Part shown: piece after piece, positions 10,949 to 22,110 of the stretch
Numbering within the stretch: the stretch's first letter is position 1
Layout: the number at the start of each line of letters is the position of its first letter
Assembly (NCBI GenBank): GCA_951213105.1
Contig: OX578150.1
Location: 24,556,022 to 24,620,021, forward strand
Direction of reading: 5' to 3'
Source: Amaurobius ferox
Lineage: Eukaryota > Arthropoda > Arachnida > Araneae > Amaurobiidae
DNA length: 64,000 nt
Position numbers and translations under genes: made by a program
The notes under the pieces: model-generated
Database searches by the model: none
What the model saw: only the letters and a program-made list of their open reading frames with translations
Told to the model about the DNA's origin: nothing

Positions 10949-11566
10949 CCCCCAAGGGGGTTCACTTCTTTAGTGAATACAGGTGTTGCAATCCCGAGGT
11001 ACCTTAGCAATTCTATTCTTTCTCTCTCTTTCATTTTCCTCCTCTCTTTTTTTGTCTATCCTCCTTTCCCCTTCTTTTTTTCTTTTGTTCTCCTTTTGTG
11101 TTTCTAGTCCCTCTCAGCTGCTGGTGTCATCAATGCCGAGCCCTTAGTAAACATCACATCTGCTCTATGGGCCCTAGTACCACACTTCGGCTTCTGCCGT
11201 AAGGTACACTGTTTGGGCTCGGACATGGGTTCATGTGGGTGTGATGCGAAAGAGGTAGAGCTGCGTGCACCAGTAGTTTTGCTTTTGAGAAACGTCTGTA
11301 GCAAACGGTTCCAGAGGTGAGTCCCTTGGTTGCGTTAGTTAGATGGTGGAGAGTGTTTCATATCGAGAAATCCCCCATGGATCATTGCTGGTCCATAGGC
11401 CCTGTGCACCAGGTGCACGTTATGGCCCGCTCTCCATCATCTGGCTTTGCGAATGACTCCTGCGGTTACGCTTGGCACGTTAGAAAAGTGTGGGGGAGAC
11501 AGAGCCTAGCGGGGACTCTGATTGAACTGGAAGAAATCCGTGGTTTTTCATTTAGTGGTTACATGC
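10949..11566 (+). promoter_or_regulatory. I-a 5' UTR with hairpin and pyrimidine tract
   Basis: The leader starts with a C-run/G-run mini-hairpin and TTCACTTCTTTAGTGAA, which folds as a 6-bp stem. A C/T tract fills about 11011-11105, and the rest is the ~450-bp block shared with L-1 and the other I copies. ORF1 starts at 11567 because that ATG (ATGGAGAATTCG) is kept in I-a, I-c, I-d and I-e. Confidence 0.7.
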
Positions 11567-12940
11567 ATGGAGAATTCGAGAATGCCTTTTGTCTCAGGTT
11601 CTTCATGCCATTCAAGTTCGACTCCAACTATTCCCTTACCCTCCAGGGTGGGAAGTTCCAATTGGGCAGACCAGGTAGAGAAGGAGGAAGCTTCAAGATC
11701 TATGAGACATCATTGCTATGAAAATCAAACATCTTTACCATCAGAGGTAAGATATTTTATCCTGAAAAAAGTAGATGGTTCTTTCAGTAATGTCTCACTA
11801 TTTCTGATACAAAAAAGCATACAAGCAATTGTTAGTGATGTCGTTTCTATAAAAGAACAAAGTTCAGGAGATTTAATGGTGCAGGTTTCATCCAGTGCAC
11901 AAGCAAAAAACATCTTGAGTATGAAAACAATGGGAAACTTTGAAGTAAATGCTACCATCCACAGATCTTTAAATTTCTCACGGGTAGTAATCTCAGAACC
12001 AGACCTCATTTTTGACTTTGAAGAAGAAATTTTGGCAAACCTAAGACAACAGAAAGTATGTGGCGTCCACCTCATAAATATACGAAGAGAGAAAATTTAT
12101 ACCAACAAAACATCTGATATTAACTTTCGAGACACCAATTCTGCCCCAAACATTAAATGTAGCATATCTAAAATGTTCAGTTAGACCATACATTCCAAAC
12201 CCCCTAAGATGCTTGACTTGTCAAAGATTTGGACACTCAAAGTTGGCATGTCGAGGAAAAGTGACTTGTGCTAATTGTGCAGTGGTTGGACACGATAGTA
12301 GCTCTTGTTCTGAGACAGCAAAATGCAAAAATTGTGAGGGTGATCACCCATCTTACTCACGATCATGTCCTACATTTAAGCTTGAAAAAGAATTATTGAC
12401 TCTTAAAGTAACAGTAATTCCTCATATCCAGAAGCAAGAAAAATAGTATGTTCCCATACACCTAAAGCTGGTATCTCATATGCTGCTTCCATGAGAAATA
12501 GTAGACAAATGATTACTATTGGTATTCAAAGAGAATCAGAAGATCAACCATTAACATTTCCTGTAACAGAAACATCGACCGCATTTAAAAAATCAGCACC
12601 TTCTAACACAAATATAAAACCTGCAAAACCTTTAATTAATACTAAACCTAACTTCCATGGAACCACTGAAAACAAAACAATATATGATAAGACAAGCAAT
12701 ATTAAAGATACTAATACTAAAAATGTAAAAGCAAAACATAAATCTTCAAAGTTGAAAATATCTAATGAGGGTCCTACCACCAAAAGAAGCCCTGAAAGAA
12801 CAGATATTTTAAAGAAAAAATCTAAAAATCAGGCATCTGATGATGAGGATGATGCTGTACATGGATATGTTTCTGAAGATGAAGAGATGGCGACAGATGA
12901 GGCCTTCCATAAGCAGCTTCCTTCTGTCCCATCGGATTAA
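11567..12940 (+). pseudogene. I-a ORF1 (gag with CCHC knuckles), frameshifted
   Basis: ORF1 begins MENSRMPFVSGSSCH. Its middle part (RYFILKKVDGSFSNVSLFL, SFSRV-like segments) is an RNA-binding gag core. The knuckles follow near 12205-12380 with the spacing CLTCQRFGHSKLAC, CANCAVVGHDSSSC and CKNCEGDHPSYSRSC. The C terminus is basic then acidic and ends TAA at 12940. Frames change near 12090 (a G missing against I-d) and near 12410, so it is not intact. ORF2 starts 10 bp downstream. Confidence 0.85.
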
Positions 12941-12949
12941 ATTTTTTTT

Positions 12950-13596
12950 ATGGCTACTATTATTTCTTGGAATTATCGAGGTCTTTGCAATAAACTGTAT
13001 GACATTAAACCCCTTTTGAATACATACAATCTTGCTTGTATAGCGCGCCAAGAAACATTCTTAAAATCTACAGACACAGTTAAATTTCGTAGTTTTAGCA
13101 CAATAAGGAAATACTATGATCATGGAGGAGACAAGGTTTCTGGTGGTGTTATCTTGCTTGTAACTACCCATCTACCATTCTTTGCTTAAATAGTCAGCTA
13201 CAAGCTGTGGCTGTCCATATTCATCTTGCCATATTGATTACAGTTTGCAGTATATACCTTCCACCTAATAACCACATTAATCAAAATGAACTCAATAGCT
13301 TGATTAGCCTACTTCCTACTCCATATCTGATCTTGGGTGACTTCAATGGGCATAATCCTCTGTGGGGAAGCAAAGACATAAATTGCAGAGGACAGCAAAT
13401 TGAGCAGTGTCTTAGTGCTCATAGTCTGTACCTTTTTAATAATAAGGAATACACTTACTTTCATGAACCTAGTAGGACCTATCACGGTATCGACTTTGCT
13501 ATATGTACACCAGCCATAATTCCATTCTGGAACTTCACAGTTGATAATGATCTCCATAATAGTGATCACTTTCCTATCATCCTGTGTGGCAGGTAG
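12950..13596 (+). pseudogene. I-a ORF2 endonuclease domain
   Basis: The apurinic-type endonuclease starts MATIISWNYRGLCNK (catalytic Asn-containing motif altered from WNCRG), continues ACIARQETFL (the E motif), LILGDFNGHNPLWGS (D and N) and ends with NSDHFPII (the SDH motif). A frameshift lies near 13190. Right after SDH the sequence jumps to the RT fingers, so ~1.2 kb present in I-d/I-e is gone. Confidence 0.85.
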
Positions 13597-14633
13597 ATGT
13601 ACCGCAAGGTATATGTACTGTCGACAATCTAATTTCCTTAGAATCACAAATTCGGACTGCCTTTCTTAGGCGAAACCATTTAGTTTCCATATTTTTCTAT
13701 ATAGACAAAGCCTATGATCGAACATGGCGCTATGGTATTATTAAGGACCTATTTGATTTTAATTTAAAGGGTAATCTTCCCATTTTTATTCAAAACTTTT
13801 TAGATTACAGAACCTTCCAAGTTCACATTGGTTCAGTTCTCTCTCACACATATATACAAGAAGAAGGAGTGCCCCAAGGAAGTGTGCTGAGTGTGACACT
13901 TTTTAATATCAAAGTTAACAGTATTTTAAACCAATTATCATTGTCAGTTCATAAAACTATGTATGTTGATGATCTGCAAGTTTCCTATGAAGCACATGAT
14001 ATGCGTTCTGTTGAGCGACAATGTCAAGCTGCTGTTAATTGTATCTTGCGATGGGCAAACGTAAATGGGTTCAGTTTTCCTATTCAAAAGACATGTTGTA
14101 TTCACTTCACAAGAAAACGTGACATTCACTTACCCCCAGAAATCTTTATGGGAGACGTTAAGATCTCAGTAGCAGATGAAGTAAAATTTCCTGGGGTCTG
14201 GTTTGGTAAGAAACTCACTTTCTTGCCCCACATCCAAAGACTGCAAACGAAATGTGAGAAAGCTCTGAATATCTTAAAAGTTCTTTCAAATACAAAATGG
14301 GGGGCAGATCGGACTTCCATGCTTCGAATCTATAGAGCTGTTATTCGGTCAAAGCTTGACTATGGATGTTCTGTGTACGGATCAGCACGAGCATCTGTGC
14401 TTAAGAAGCTTGATCCAATTCATAATAATAGTCTTCGTATTTGTTCTGGTGCCTTCAAAACTTCTCCTATTCAAAGCATATATGTTGACTGTAATGAGAC
14501 ATCACTCAAACTCAGGCGAGAACAGCACTCACTGAATTATCACTTTAGAGTCATGTCCATAAACTACCATCCTTTGCAAAAGATCATCCTGGATGTGCAG
14601 TACGATCAGCTGCATTCAGCCTAACCCTCCTGT
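13590..14633 (+). pseudogene. I-a ORF2 reverse transcriptase
   Basis: A 346-codon frame holds RT motifs 3 to 7: SIFFYIDKAYDRTWRYGI, GVPQGSVLSVTLFNIKVNS, the YVDD active site (KTMYVDDLQVSY), NGFSFPIQKTCCIHF and a thumb region (KLTFLPHIQRLQTKCEKALN, IYRAVIRSKLDYGCSVYG). RT motifs 0-2 are lost with the upstream deletion. The frame ends where the solo LTR is inserted (14639). Confidence 0.85.
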
Positions 14634-14638
14634 ATTCC

Positions 14639-15461
14639 TGTTGGAAATAATCAATACATCGCGATTCACGTTTCCGTGAACGGGCGTTTATGCAAATTTA
14701 ATATGAACAACTCTTCCCGTTCACCGGCGTGAACCGTGACGTTTTTCAACATGAGGTTTCATGCAAATCAGTTCTCAATGCGTACGCATCTGATTTGCAT
14801 ATCCGGGGGCATTTCCGGAACTGTCCATTCTCGGATATATAGGGCAGAGGTTTCTTGAAACAATCAGACATTAGAGACGATCGACATTAGAGACGATCGA
14901 GTTGAGACGATCGAGACGCAGTCCGACGAGACAGACTTGAGATGATTGTCTGATGCAGGCAGACAGAAATGTTTTTGACAGAAGCACTGCGGAATATCGT
15001 TTGACGACGGTAATAGTCGAAACGGATGCAGATGTGGTCAGTTTAGACCAGCATGTATTGAACGTAAAATTTACTTACAAACGTTCGGAAGCCGCTTTAA
15101 ATATTTTTCTGATGCTCTATCCTTTGGTTTCCCTTTGCCAAGTGTGATACCTTCGATGGTGGCTGAAATACACGCAAGTGATAGAGGTAGTATAGTAACT
15201 AACTACCAATGCTTCAAGGAATCTCTGTCTAGTCATTTACAACTGCAAACCTTTTTGTACATAGTATATTTTGATGTTTTACGGCATGGAAAATTTCCAG
15301 GAACGTGTAATATGCCGAGTTGTGTTTTTCACCAAATAAAGTGAACGAAGTTTTTCTTTAAAACTGGACTTGTGTACTTTCGTGACCCAGCCAACACTTA
15401 TTGACTCTGACAGTGCGTGCTTTGCTATCTTCAAATTTTTTAAATTTTCCAATATCAGACA
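14639..15461. mobile_element. Solo LTR (gypsy-like) inserted in I-a ORF2
   Basis: An 823-bp insert starts TGTTGGAAATAATC and ends AATATCAGACA. It is flanked by a 5-bp duplication ATTCC (14634-14638 and 15462-15466). Removing it rejoins the host as TGTATTCC-TTCCTTTGGC, matching I-b at the same place. Inside are a TATA-like ATATATAGGG (about 14834), short direct repeats of TTAGAGACGATCGA (14870-14920) and an AATAAA signal near 15335. There is no internal coding region, so it arose by LTR-LTR recombination. The superfamily is inferred from the 5-bp duplication and TG..CA ends only. Confidence 0.85.
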
Positions 15462-15466
15462 ATTCC

Positions 15467-16535
15467 TTCCTTTGGCTATGCGAATGCGCAATAGTGTATC
15501 ATCAACTCCACTAGAAAATCTCAATGTTAGAAAGAGAAAGGCTTGTGAAATACCTCCATGGCAAGTCCCAAATTTAATTTTTCTCAATCCTTTTAATAAT
15601 TTTTTAAAGAGCAGTACACCTGATTCCATTTATGTTCAACTTAGTGCAGAACATAGAGATTTATTTAAGGAGTTCACTCCTATTTTTACAGGCATATCCT
15701 CTTTGGATCTTGTGCCATAAAACCATAATCAACCAACCAACCTATTTTTACAGATGGCTCCAAAACAGCAGCTCATATCAGATTTGTTTATGTATGTAAT
15801 GATATAGTGAAGTCTTTTAAGCTTCATACCTCATGTTCCATTTTTACTGCTGAAATCACAGCAATTCACCAATCATTAATTTTCATCTCCCATCAAAGGG
15901 TAAAAAAATACATCATATATACAGCTTTGTTAAGTTCTTTGCAATTACTTTCATCCAGAATAGCCATGCTTCATCCCATTGCCTCAGATATCCTCCTACT
16001 TGTGCATCGTCTGAAGGCACGAGGACACCATATTCAATTTTGTTGGGTTCCGGGTCATGTTGGTATAAAGGGAAACGAATTGGCTGATACCGCTGCAAAA
16101 ACAGCTGATCATATTCTGAATCATACAATTCCTTTATCAGATATAAAAAAAACAATTAGTAAAATATTATATGATAAATGGCAACATTCATGGAATCAGC
16201 AAACTTAAAATAAATTGTATGAGATAAAGCCTTTCATACAAAAGTGGACTAGTTTTCAGTGTAGGAAATTTGATGTTATATTAACTCGTTTGCGCATTGG
16301 TGATACTCGTTTTGCTCATAGACACTTACTTTTAGGAGAAATTGAACCCTTTTGTAATAGTTGTCAGACGTCAGCAAGTATCAAACATATTTTAATTGAG
16401 TGTTCGAAATATAAGCAGTTTCGTTTTAAGCATTTCAAGACTTGTACTATACATTTGGCAGAATCGATTGGAGAAAATCCTCATTTGGAGCTTTTCCAAT
16501 TCCTATTGGACATTGGTTTTTTCCATCCTTTTTAA
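15467..16535 (+). pseudogene. I-a ORF2 RNase H and C-terminal zinc tail
   Basis: After the LTR the frame resumes (MRMRNSVSSTPLENLNVRKR, EIPPWQVPN) and reaches RNase H. The first motif IFTDGSK is split by the 49-bp insert. FTAEITAIHQSLIF keeps the Glu, the third Asp is lost (IYTALLSSLQLL against YTDSLSSLQLL in I-b), and WVPGHVGIKGNELADTAAK is intact. A tail with CNSC-x8-IKHILIEC follows. A stop at about 16206 breaks the frame. Confidence 0.8.
15692..15740 (+). mobile_element. 49-bp dead-on-arrival I-like insertion
   Basis: Only the last 49 bp of the I-like 3' end (GCATATCCTCTTTGGATC through the AACC tail) are inserted here. It is flanked by a perfect 13-bp duplication CCTATTTTTACAG (15679-15691 and 15741-15753). 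The uninterrupted host is seen in I-b as CCTATTTTCACAGTTGG. It disrupts the RNase H IFTDGSK motif. Confidence 0.92.
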
Positions 16536-16748
16536 CTTCACCTTTTATAACGTTTTAGCCATTTTTCATCTCCTTTGGATTGTTGTACATGTGTCGTAGT
16601 CATGGTTTTTTCATACATTATCACTCTTTTAAATTATACACTTGCTGTAATCCATACTAATTTATGTATCTTGGTACCATATGTCTGGCGCAGCATATCC
16701 TCTTTGGATCTTGTGCCATTAAACCATAGTCAACCAACTAACCAACAT
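16536..16748 (+). other. I-a 3' UTR and AACC tail
   Basis: The terminal block CCATATGTCTGGCGCAGC, ATATCCTCTTTGGATCTTG and TGCCATTAAACCAT recurs at the ends of I-b (18545-18616), I-e (40660-40722) and, diverged, I-f (41255-41308). GGCGCA pairs with TGTGCC around an inner ATCC/GGAT stem, giving a 3' stem-loop of the kind LINE RTs recognise. The tail is AACC-rich. Confidence 0.75.
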
Positions 16749-18616
16749 ACCAAGCACATGATATGTGCACCGCTAAAAGATAGTGTCAAACTGCAGTAAA
16801 TGACATTCTGTGATGGGCTAATCTAAATGGATTAAGGTTTTCAATCCAAAAGACGTGTTGCATTCACTTCACCAGAAAACGAGGTCTACACTTACCTCGA
16901 GAGATTTGCATGGAGAATGCTAAAATTGCTGTTGTTGATGAAGTGAAATTTCTTGGAGTCTGTTTTGATAGAAAACTCACCTTTTTACCCCATGTTCAGA
17001 AACTGAGAAAGAAATCTGAGAGAGCCCTTAACATTTTAAAAGTTCTGTTAAATACATAATGGGGTACAGATACAACTACAATGCTACGTATATATAGGGC
17101 TATTATTCGTTCCATGATTGATTATGGATGCAATGTTTATGGGTGTGCACGAATATCAGAAGTCCAGAAACTCGACACAATACATAATAAGGCATCACGT
17201 ATATGTTCAGGTGCTTTTAGAACATCTCCTGTTCAAACCTTATATGTGTACTGCAATAAGCCACTACTAGAATTCAGGCTTGAACAGTTGATGCTGAATT
17301 ATTACTATCGGGTCATGTCCTTTCAGAACCACCTTCTGCAACGACTAATACTAGATGAGCATTATGATCGACTCTATGACCACAGACCCTCATGCATTCC
17401 TTCTTTGGCAAGTGGATACGAAATATATTATCAACAACCCCACAAGTAGACCTAAATGTAAGGAAAACAAAGTGTTTTGAAACACCTCCATGGCATGTTC
17501 TAGATTTTATATATCTCAACCTATTTAGTAATTTTACTAAGAGAAACACAGATCAGACTATTTATCTGCAACTGTTTGCTGAACATAGAAATCTCTACAA
17601 CAAGTTTACTCCTATTTTCACAGTTGGTTCAAAAGCTGGCTATTACGTAGGGTTGGCTTATGTATCTAAAAATACTATAAAGTCTTTTAAACTGCATGCA
17701 TCTTGCTGTATTTTTACTGCTGTGATTATGGCAATATACCAGAGTCTTATATTCATATCTCATCAAATTTCCAAAAAGCACATCTTTTATACCGATTCAT
17801 TGAGTTCGCTACAACTTTTATCATCTAGGATGGCTATGAAATACCCTATTGTCTCTGATATTCTTAAGTATGAACATCGTGTGAAGGTACAGGGATACCA
17901 TACTGAATTTTGTTGGGTGCCAGCACATGTTGGTATCAGAGGAAATGAGTTGGCAGATATTACTGCTAAATCAGCTACTCAAAATTTAAACCTGACAATC
18001 CCTTTAACTGACATCAAACCATTCATTTTGAAAATTATTTATGACAAATGGCAGTATTCCTGGAACCAGCAGTTTCCTAATAAGTTGTATGAAATAAAGC
18101 CCTTAATACAAAAGTGGACTAGTTTCCAATGTAGGAAACTTGAGGTACTTTTAACTCGTTTGCGCATTGGTCATACTCGTTTTACCCACAAACACTTACT
18201 TTTAAGAGAAGTTGAACCCTTTTGTAATATTTGTCAGACCTTAGCAAGTATCAAACATATTTTAATTGAGTGTACTAAATATAAACAGTTTCGTTTCAAG
18301 GATTTCAAGACTTATACTTTAAATTTGGCAGAATTGATTGGAGAAAATCCTCATTTGGATCTTTTCCCATTCCTATTGGACATTGGTTTTTTCCATCATT
18401 TTTAACTTCACCTTTTATAAACTTTTAGCCGTTTTTCATATCATTTGCATTGTTGCACATGTTCCATAGTCATGGTTTTTCACACATTATCACTCTTTTA
18501 AATTATACACGTGTTTTAATCGATACTATTTTATGTATTTCAGTACCATATATCTGGCGCAGCATATCCTCTTTGGATCTTGTGGCATTAAACCATAATC
18601 AACCAACCAACCAAAC
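16749..18616 (+). mobile_element. I-like retrotransposon, 5'-truncated copy I-b
   Basis: This starts within RT just after the YVDD motif (equivalent to YEAHDM in I-a), immediately after the AACC tail of I-a, in the same direction. It holds the RT thumb (17081-17449), RNase H and zinc tail (17392-18405), the 3' UTR and its own CAACCAACCAACC tail. It is a 5'-truncated copy placed head to tail behind I-a. Confidence 0.85.
17390..18405 (+). pseudogene. I-b ORF2 RNase H and C-terminal tail
   Basis: This open frame of 337 codons is the best-preserved RNase H in the window. FTAVIMAIYQSLIF, FYTDSLSSLQLLSSR and WVPAHVGIRGNELADITAK are present, and a tail CNIC-x8-IKHILIEC follows. The first catalytic Asp is lost (IFTVGSKAG against IFTDGSK), so the domain is probably inactive. 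The upstream thumb frame ends at 17449 in another phase. Confidence 0.85.
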
Positions 18617-18699
18617 TTTCGTTTGGTTGAGCGGATAAGCCGCTAAGGGTTCATATATCGGGGAAGTTTTTTTATGATCACCCTGTATATTAAAGTAGG

Positions 18700-18968
18700 C
18701 CTACAGTTTAGGTAAGTCTAAAATTTTCTTTTATTTCAGAGCTGAGACTCGTTTCTTTACTGCTAAATCTCGGACACATTTTAAAGACAGCAATTGAACA
18801 TCATCACATTGTTTTTGTTGTTCTAACCACTTCATAGCCATCTCAAGGCAGTGAAAAGGTTCCTCACTGGATGGTCCTTTTTCAGCATGTCGTCACTAGG
18901 CTCTTCCTCATCATCTCATCGTCTTGATCATCGATAACACTGACAATGATTTTGTCATCCATCAATAC
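18700..18968 (-). pseudogene. Tigger/pogo transposase C-terminal scrap
   Basis: Minus-strand translation gives EEPFHCLEMAMKWLEQQKQ, then CDDVQLLSLKCVRDLA with an acidic stretch before it. This is the usual C-terminal end of Tigger-family (pogo superfamily) transposases. An in-frame stop and a shift are present. It lies between I-b and L-2. Confidence 0.6.
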
Positions 18969-19023
18969 TTGAATGAAATAAAGGTGAGTGGCTCAAAAAG
19001 AGCCCAGCACATCGACCAGAGGT

Positions 19024-20211
19024 CTATTGTACTACCCCAAATAGAAAACGAAGATCCCTAAGAGAACAAACCCCAGTAGCCGATGCGAAAATAAGCAGGC
19101 ACTTGACAGGAATGTCGGTCAGCTCCCAGGGTTCAATCACATGACGACCAATGTGTTCGAATCTGTGAGTAGAGTAGGCCTCACATTCACATAGAATGTG
19201 AGTTGCAGTTTCTTCGCTGTAATTGCAGCCTCTGCAAAGCGAATCCTTGGAGACACCCATGATATTAAGATGTCTCTTGAGGGTGCAGTTCCCAGTAAGG
19301 AGCCCAACAGCTCTCCTGATGCCAGTTCTACTGAGCCTGAAAAGTTCCTTTTGACGTGTACTAGGGCAATTGCAGTTGAGGATTTTCGCTTGCCTTTGTC
19401 CCTTAGTGTCACGCCAGTTCTTACATTGAAGTTTCCTGAAGATGTCATAGACAATTCTTCTGATAAGATCATTGGGAATACCCAAGACCGGCTCAGGGCC
19501 CACAAAAGGAGTACTAGAGCCTTTCCTAGAAAGTTCGTCTGCCAATTCGTTGCCAGGAATGCCCGAATGACCAGGCACCCAGTACAGAATGACACTATTA
19601 TTACTAGCAATTTTACAGAGAGCATTATAACATTCCCAGACAAGGGAAGACGTCACAGTGAACTTCCCCAGAGCCATAAGAGCAGTCTGGCTGTCAGAAC
19701 AAATGAAAATCTGGCTATTCTCTTACTTTCTGTCATAGCAAATTCTACAACACATAAGAATGGCAAATACTTCAGCCTGAAAGACAGTAGCAAAATTGCC
19801 AAGCGGATAAGATAGCTCAGTGCCATCATCAGGGCAACAGACACCGGCACCAGTACTTGTGCCAATCTTCGAGCCATCAGTGTACCATACAAAACATTTC
19901 AGTTTATTGTAGGTAGGAGTCCTCTTCCAATCATCCCGCGAGGGGACAAGAATTTCATAAGGCTTATCAAACGTAAATTTGACATGTATGCCATCAGGTG
20001 GCATACAGAAATGAGGATGCCTAGCAACATTACTGTTAAGTTCGCCCCAAGATAGATACCTTGAGTAATCTTTCCAGTGTTTCAGATATTTGAGTCTGTT
20101 CATGCAGATAAGTGCCTCTGCTTCAATACGCATATAAAGCAGATGCAAACCAAGTAAAAGTAAAGAGATGCAGTAGGAGTGGTTTTCATGCAACCAGAAA
20201 TTGCAATGCAC
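19024..20211 (-). pseudogene. L-2 RNase H and C-terminal domain
   Basis: RNase H motifs run across two frames: FVWYTDGSKIGTSTGAGVCC, FATVFQAEVFAILMCC, then (after a shift near 19720) FICSDSQ-ALMALGK and WVPGHSGIPGNELADELSRK. The tail has LCRGCNYSEETATHILCEC. All RNase H catalytic positions that I can see are retained, apart from the frameshift between them. Confidence 0.82.
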
Positions 20212-22110
20212 ACCATCCTTTGAAGCTTAACTAGTTCTAGTTTAGCTGTTTCACATCCAATTCTGGACCACCAAACAATGGATCCATAAGAAATGATAGG
20301 ACAGACTATCATCGAGTAAATCCAATGGATAGCTCTGGGATTTAATCCCCAGGTTTTCCCAATAGCATTCCTACAAGACCAGAAGATTCTTCTGGCTTTA
20401 GTCGTGCAGTAGTCCAAGTGTCTCTTCCAATTGAGTTCCTTGTCAAAATAAATTCCCAAGAATTTAACCTCCTTGGAGCAAATAAGCTTCTGTCCAAAGA
20501 AGCAAATATTCCCAAGATTAAGTATGCGTTTCCTTGTAAATGCAACTAAAGCAGTCTTCTGCGGATTAACTGTTAAGGCCTGCATTTTTACACCATGTCT
20601 CAACCCTCCTGAGAACAGTAGACATCATGTCAGAGACAGTGTTGCCAAATTTACCCCTGGCAATGATGACAACATCGTCAGCATATCCAACGCAAGAGAC
20701 GCCAGAGATATTGATGCTTTCCAAAAGAGAGTCCACAACTAAACACCAGAGAATTGGTGAGAGCACACCTCCTTGTGGACAGCCCGAAAGTGCATGCACA
20801 ATCATACTATCACCAAGTAAAGATGCACAGATATACCTGTTAGATAACAGGTTCTTGATCCAATAAGAGATCGTGGTATCAACACCTTTTCTGTCAAGAG
20901 CAACAAGAATGGTGTCGATGGGTACCTTATCAAAGGCACCTTCAATGTCAAGAAAGGTAGCAAGAGCAATTTCCTTGGCATTGAGATTTCTCTCTAAAAT
21001 AAAGGAGAGACTGTAAAGAGCAGTGTCCGTAGATTTGCCCGGTTGATAGGCATGTTGAGAATTAGACAAGGGCTTAGAGGCCACAATCACTTCCCTTAAA
21101 TACCTATCAATAAGCTTTTCAATAGTCTTTAAAAGAAAAGACGTAAGGCTGATAGGCCTAAAAGATTTGGCCTCATAATAACTGTCCTTTCCAATTTTCG
21201 GGATGAAGATTACCTTAGTATGCCTCCACGCATTTGGTATATGACCTAAGGCAATACAGGCTCTGTAGATACTGCAGAGAATGGGAGGAAGCACCTTAAT
21301 TCCCTCCTGGAGAAGAATTGGAATGATGCCATCAGTTCCCGGAGTTTTATAGGGTTTATGGGAATTAATTGCCCATTTAACCCTATCAAGAGTAACAATG
21401 CTCCTAGCAATGTTCCAGCTATTGTCATCAGACAAGGACGTGGAGCAAGCAATACCGCTGTCACACTGAACATAAGGATAAGAAACCGGAAAGTGAACCC
21501 TGAACAACTCAGTCAGGGTCTCTTCACCAGTAACAGTAAAGTCACCATTGGACTTCTTGACAGTGTTAAGTTTACAATTTCTGTCTCTAGCCATCAACTT
21601 AACAAGTTTTGCAACGGCAGGGGCATCATTAATACCTTCGCAGCACGTTCTCCAAGAATTTCTCTTGGCATCCCTGACTGCTTTATTATAGGAGGTGAGG
21701 GCAGATTTATAAGTCTGCCAATCACCATTTTTCTTAGCTCTATTAAAGAGCTTCCTGCATTTCCCACGCAACCGGCTGAGCTCATTAGACCACCAAGGAA
21801 CTATCCTTGGGGAGTCAGCAATAGCGGTTCTGCAGTTCCTATGGAAAGTATGGATGATGGTCTGTTGCACAGAGTCAACAGCCAAATCCAGGTTTTCAAT
21901 AGAGGAATACTCACCATTGTGATTAGCCAAATTGGCCCTGAGATCATCTTTGTAGGAACCCCAATTAGTCTTCCTAGGGTTCCTACCCTTGTCCTCTATG
22001 GATTTTACAGGACCTTTAACAGAATTAGAAATTAATTGATGGTCAGACAAGGATATATCATCTGAAACCTTCCAATTAATTACCGACTCAAAAGCAGGAC
22101 TATTGCTCAA
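20100..22110 (-). pseudogene. L-2 reverse transcriptase
   Basis: A 514-codon frame (20566-22110) starts in the endonuclease SDH motif (DDISLSDHQLI) and runs through RT: AWRHTKVIFIPKIGKD, SFRPISLTSFLLKTIEKLI, TFLDIEGAFDKVPID, SGCPQGGVLSPILWCLVVD and the active site VGYADDVVI. The thumb continues in another frame (20100-20603; FLGIYFDKELNWKRHLDYC). GCPQGGVLSP and the GYADD box are typical of LOA/R1-group RTs. The frameshift near 20580 and others prevent expression of a full protein. Confidence 0.85.

Larger units (their letters stand above)
10949..16748 (+). mobile_element. I-like non-LTR retrotransposon, copy I-a
   Basis: This is the most complete I-like copy. It has a full 5' end (CCCCAAGGGGGTTCACTTC), 5' UTR to 11566, ORF1, ORF2 with endonuclease, RT, RNase H and zinc tail, a 3' UTR, and an (AACC)n-type tail at about 16727-16748. 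ORF2 signatures (AFLRRNHLVSIFFYIDKAYD, EEGVPQGSVLSVTLFNIK, YVDD, GNELAD) fit the RNase H-bearing I group. It has lost ~1.2 kb between endonuclease and RT and is broken by a solo LTR and a 49-bp insertion. Confidence 0.85.

Noticed and set aside
18720..18745. GT...AG segment near the Tigger scrap as an intron on the plus strand.
   Set aside because: No exon on either side; the coding signal is on the other strand.
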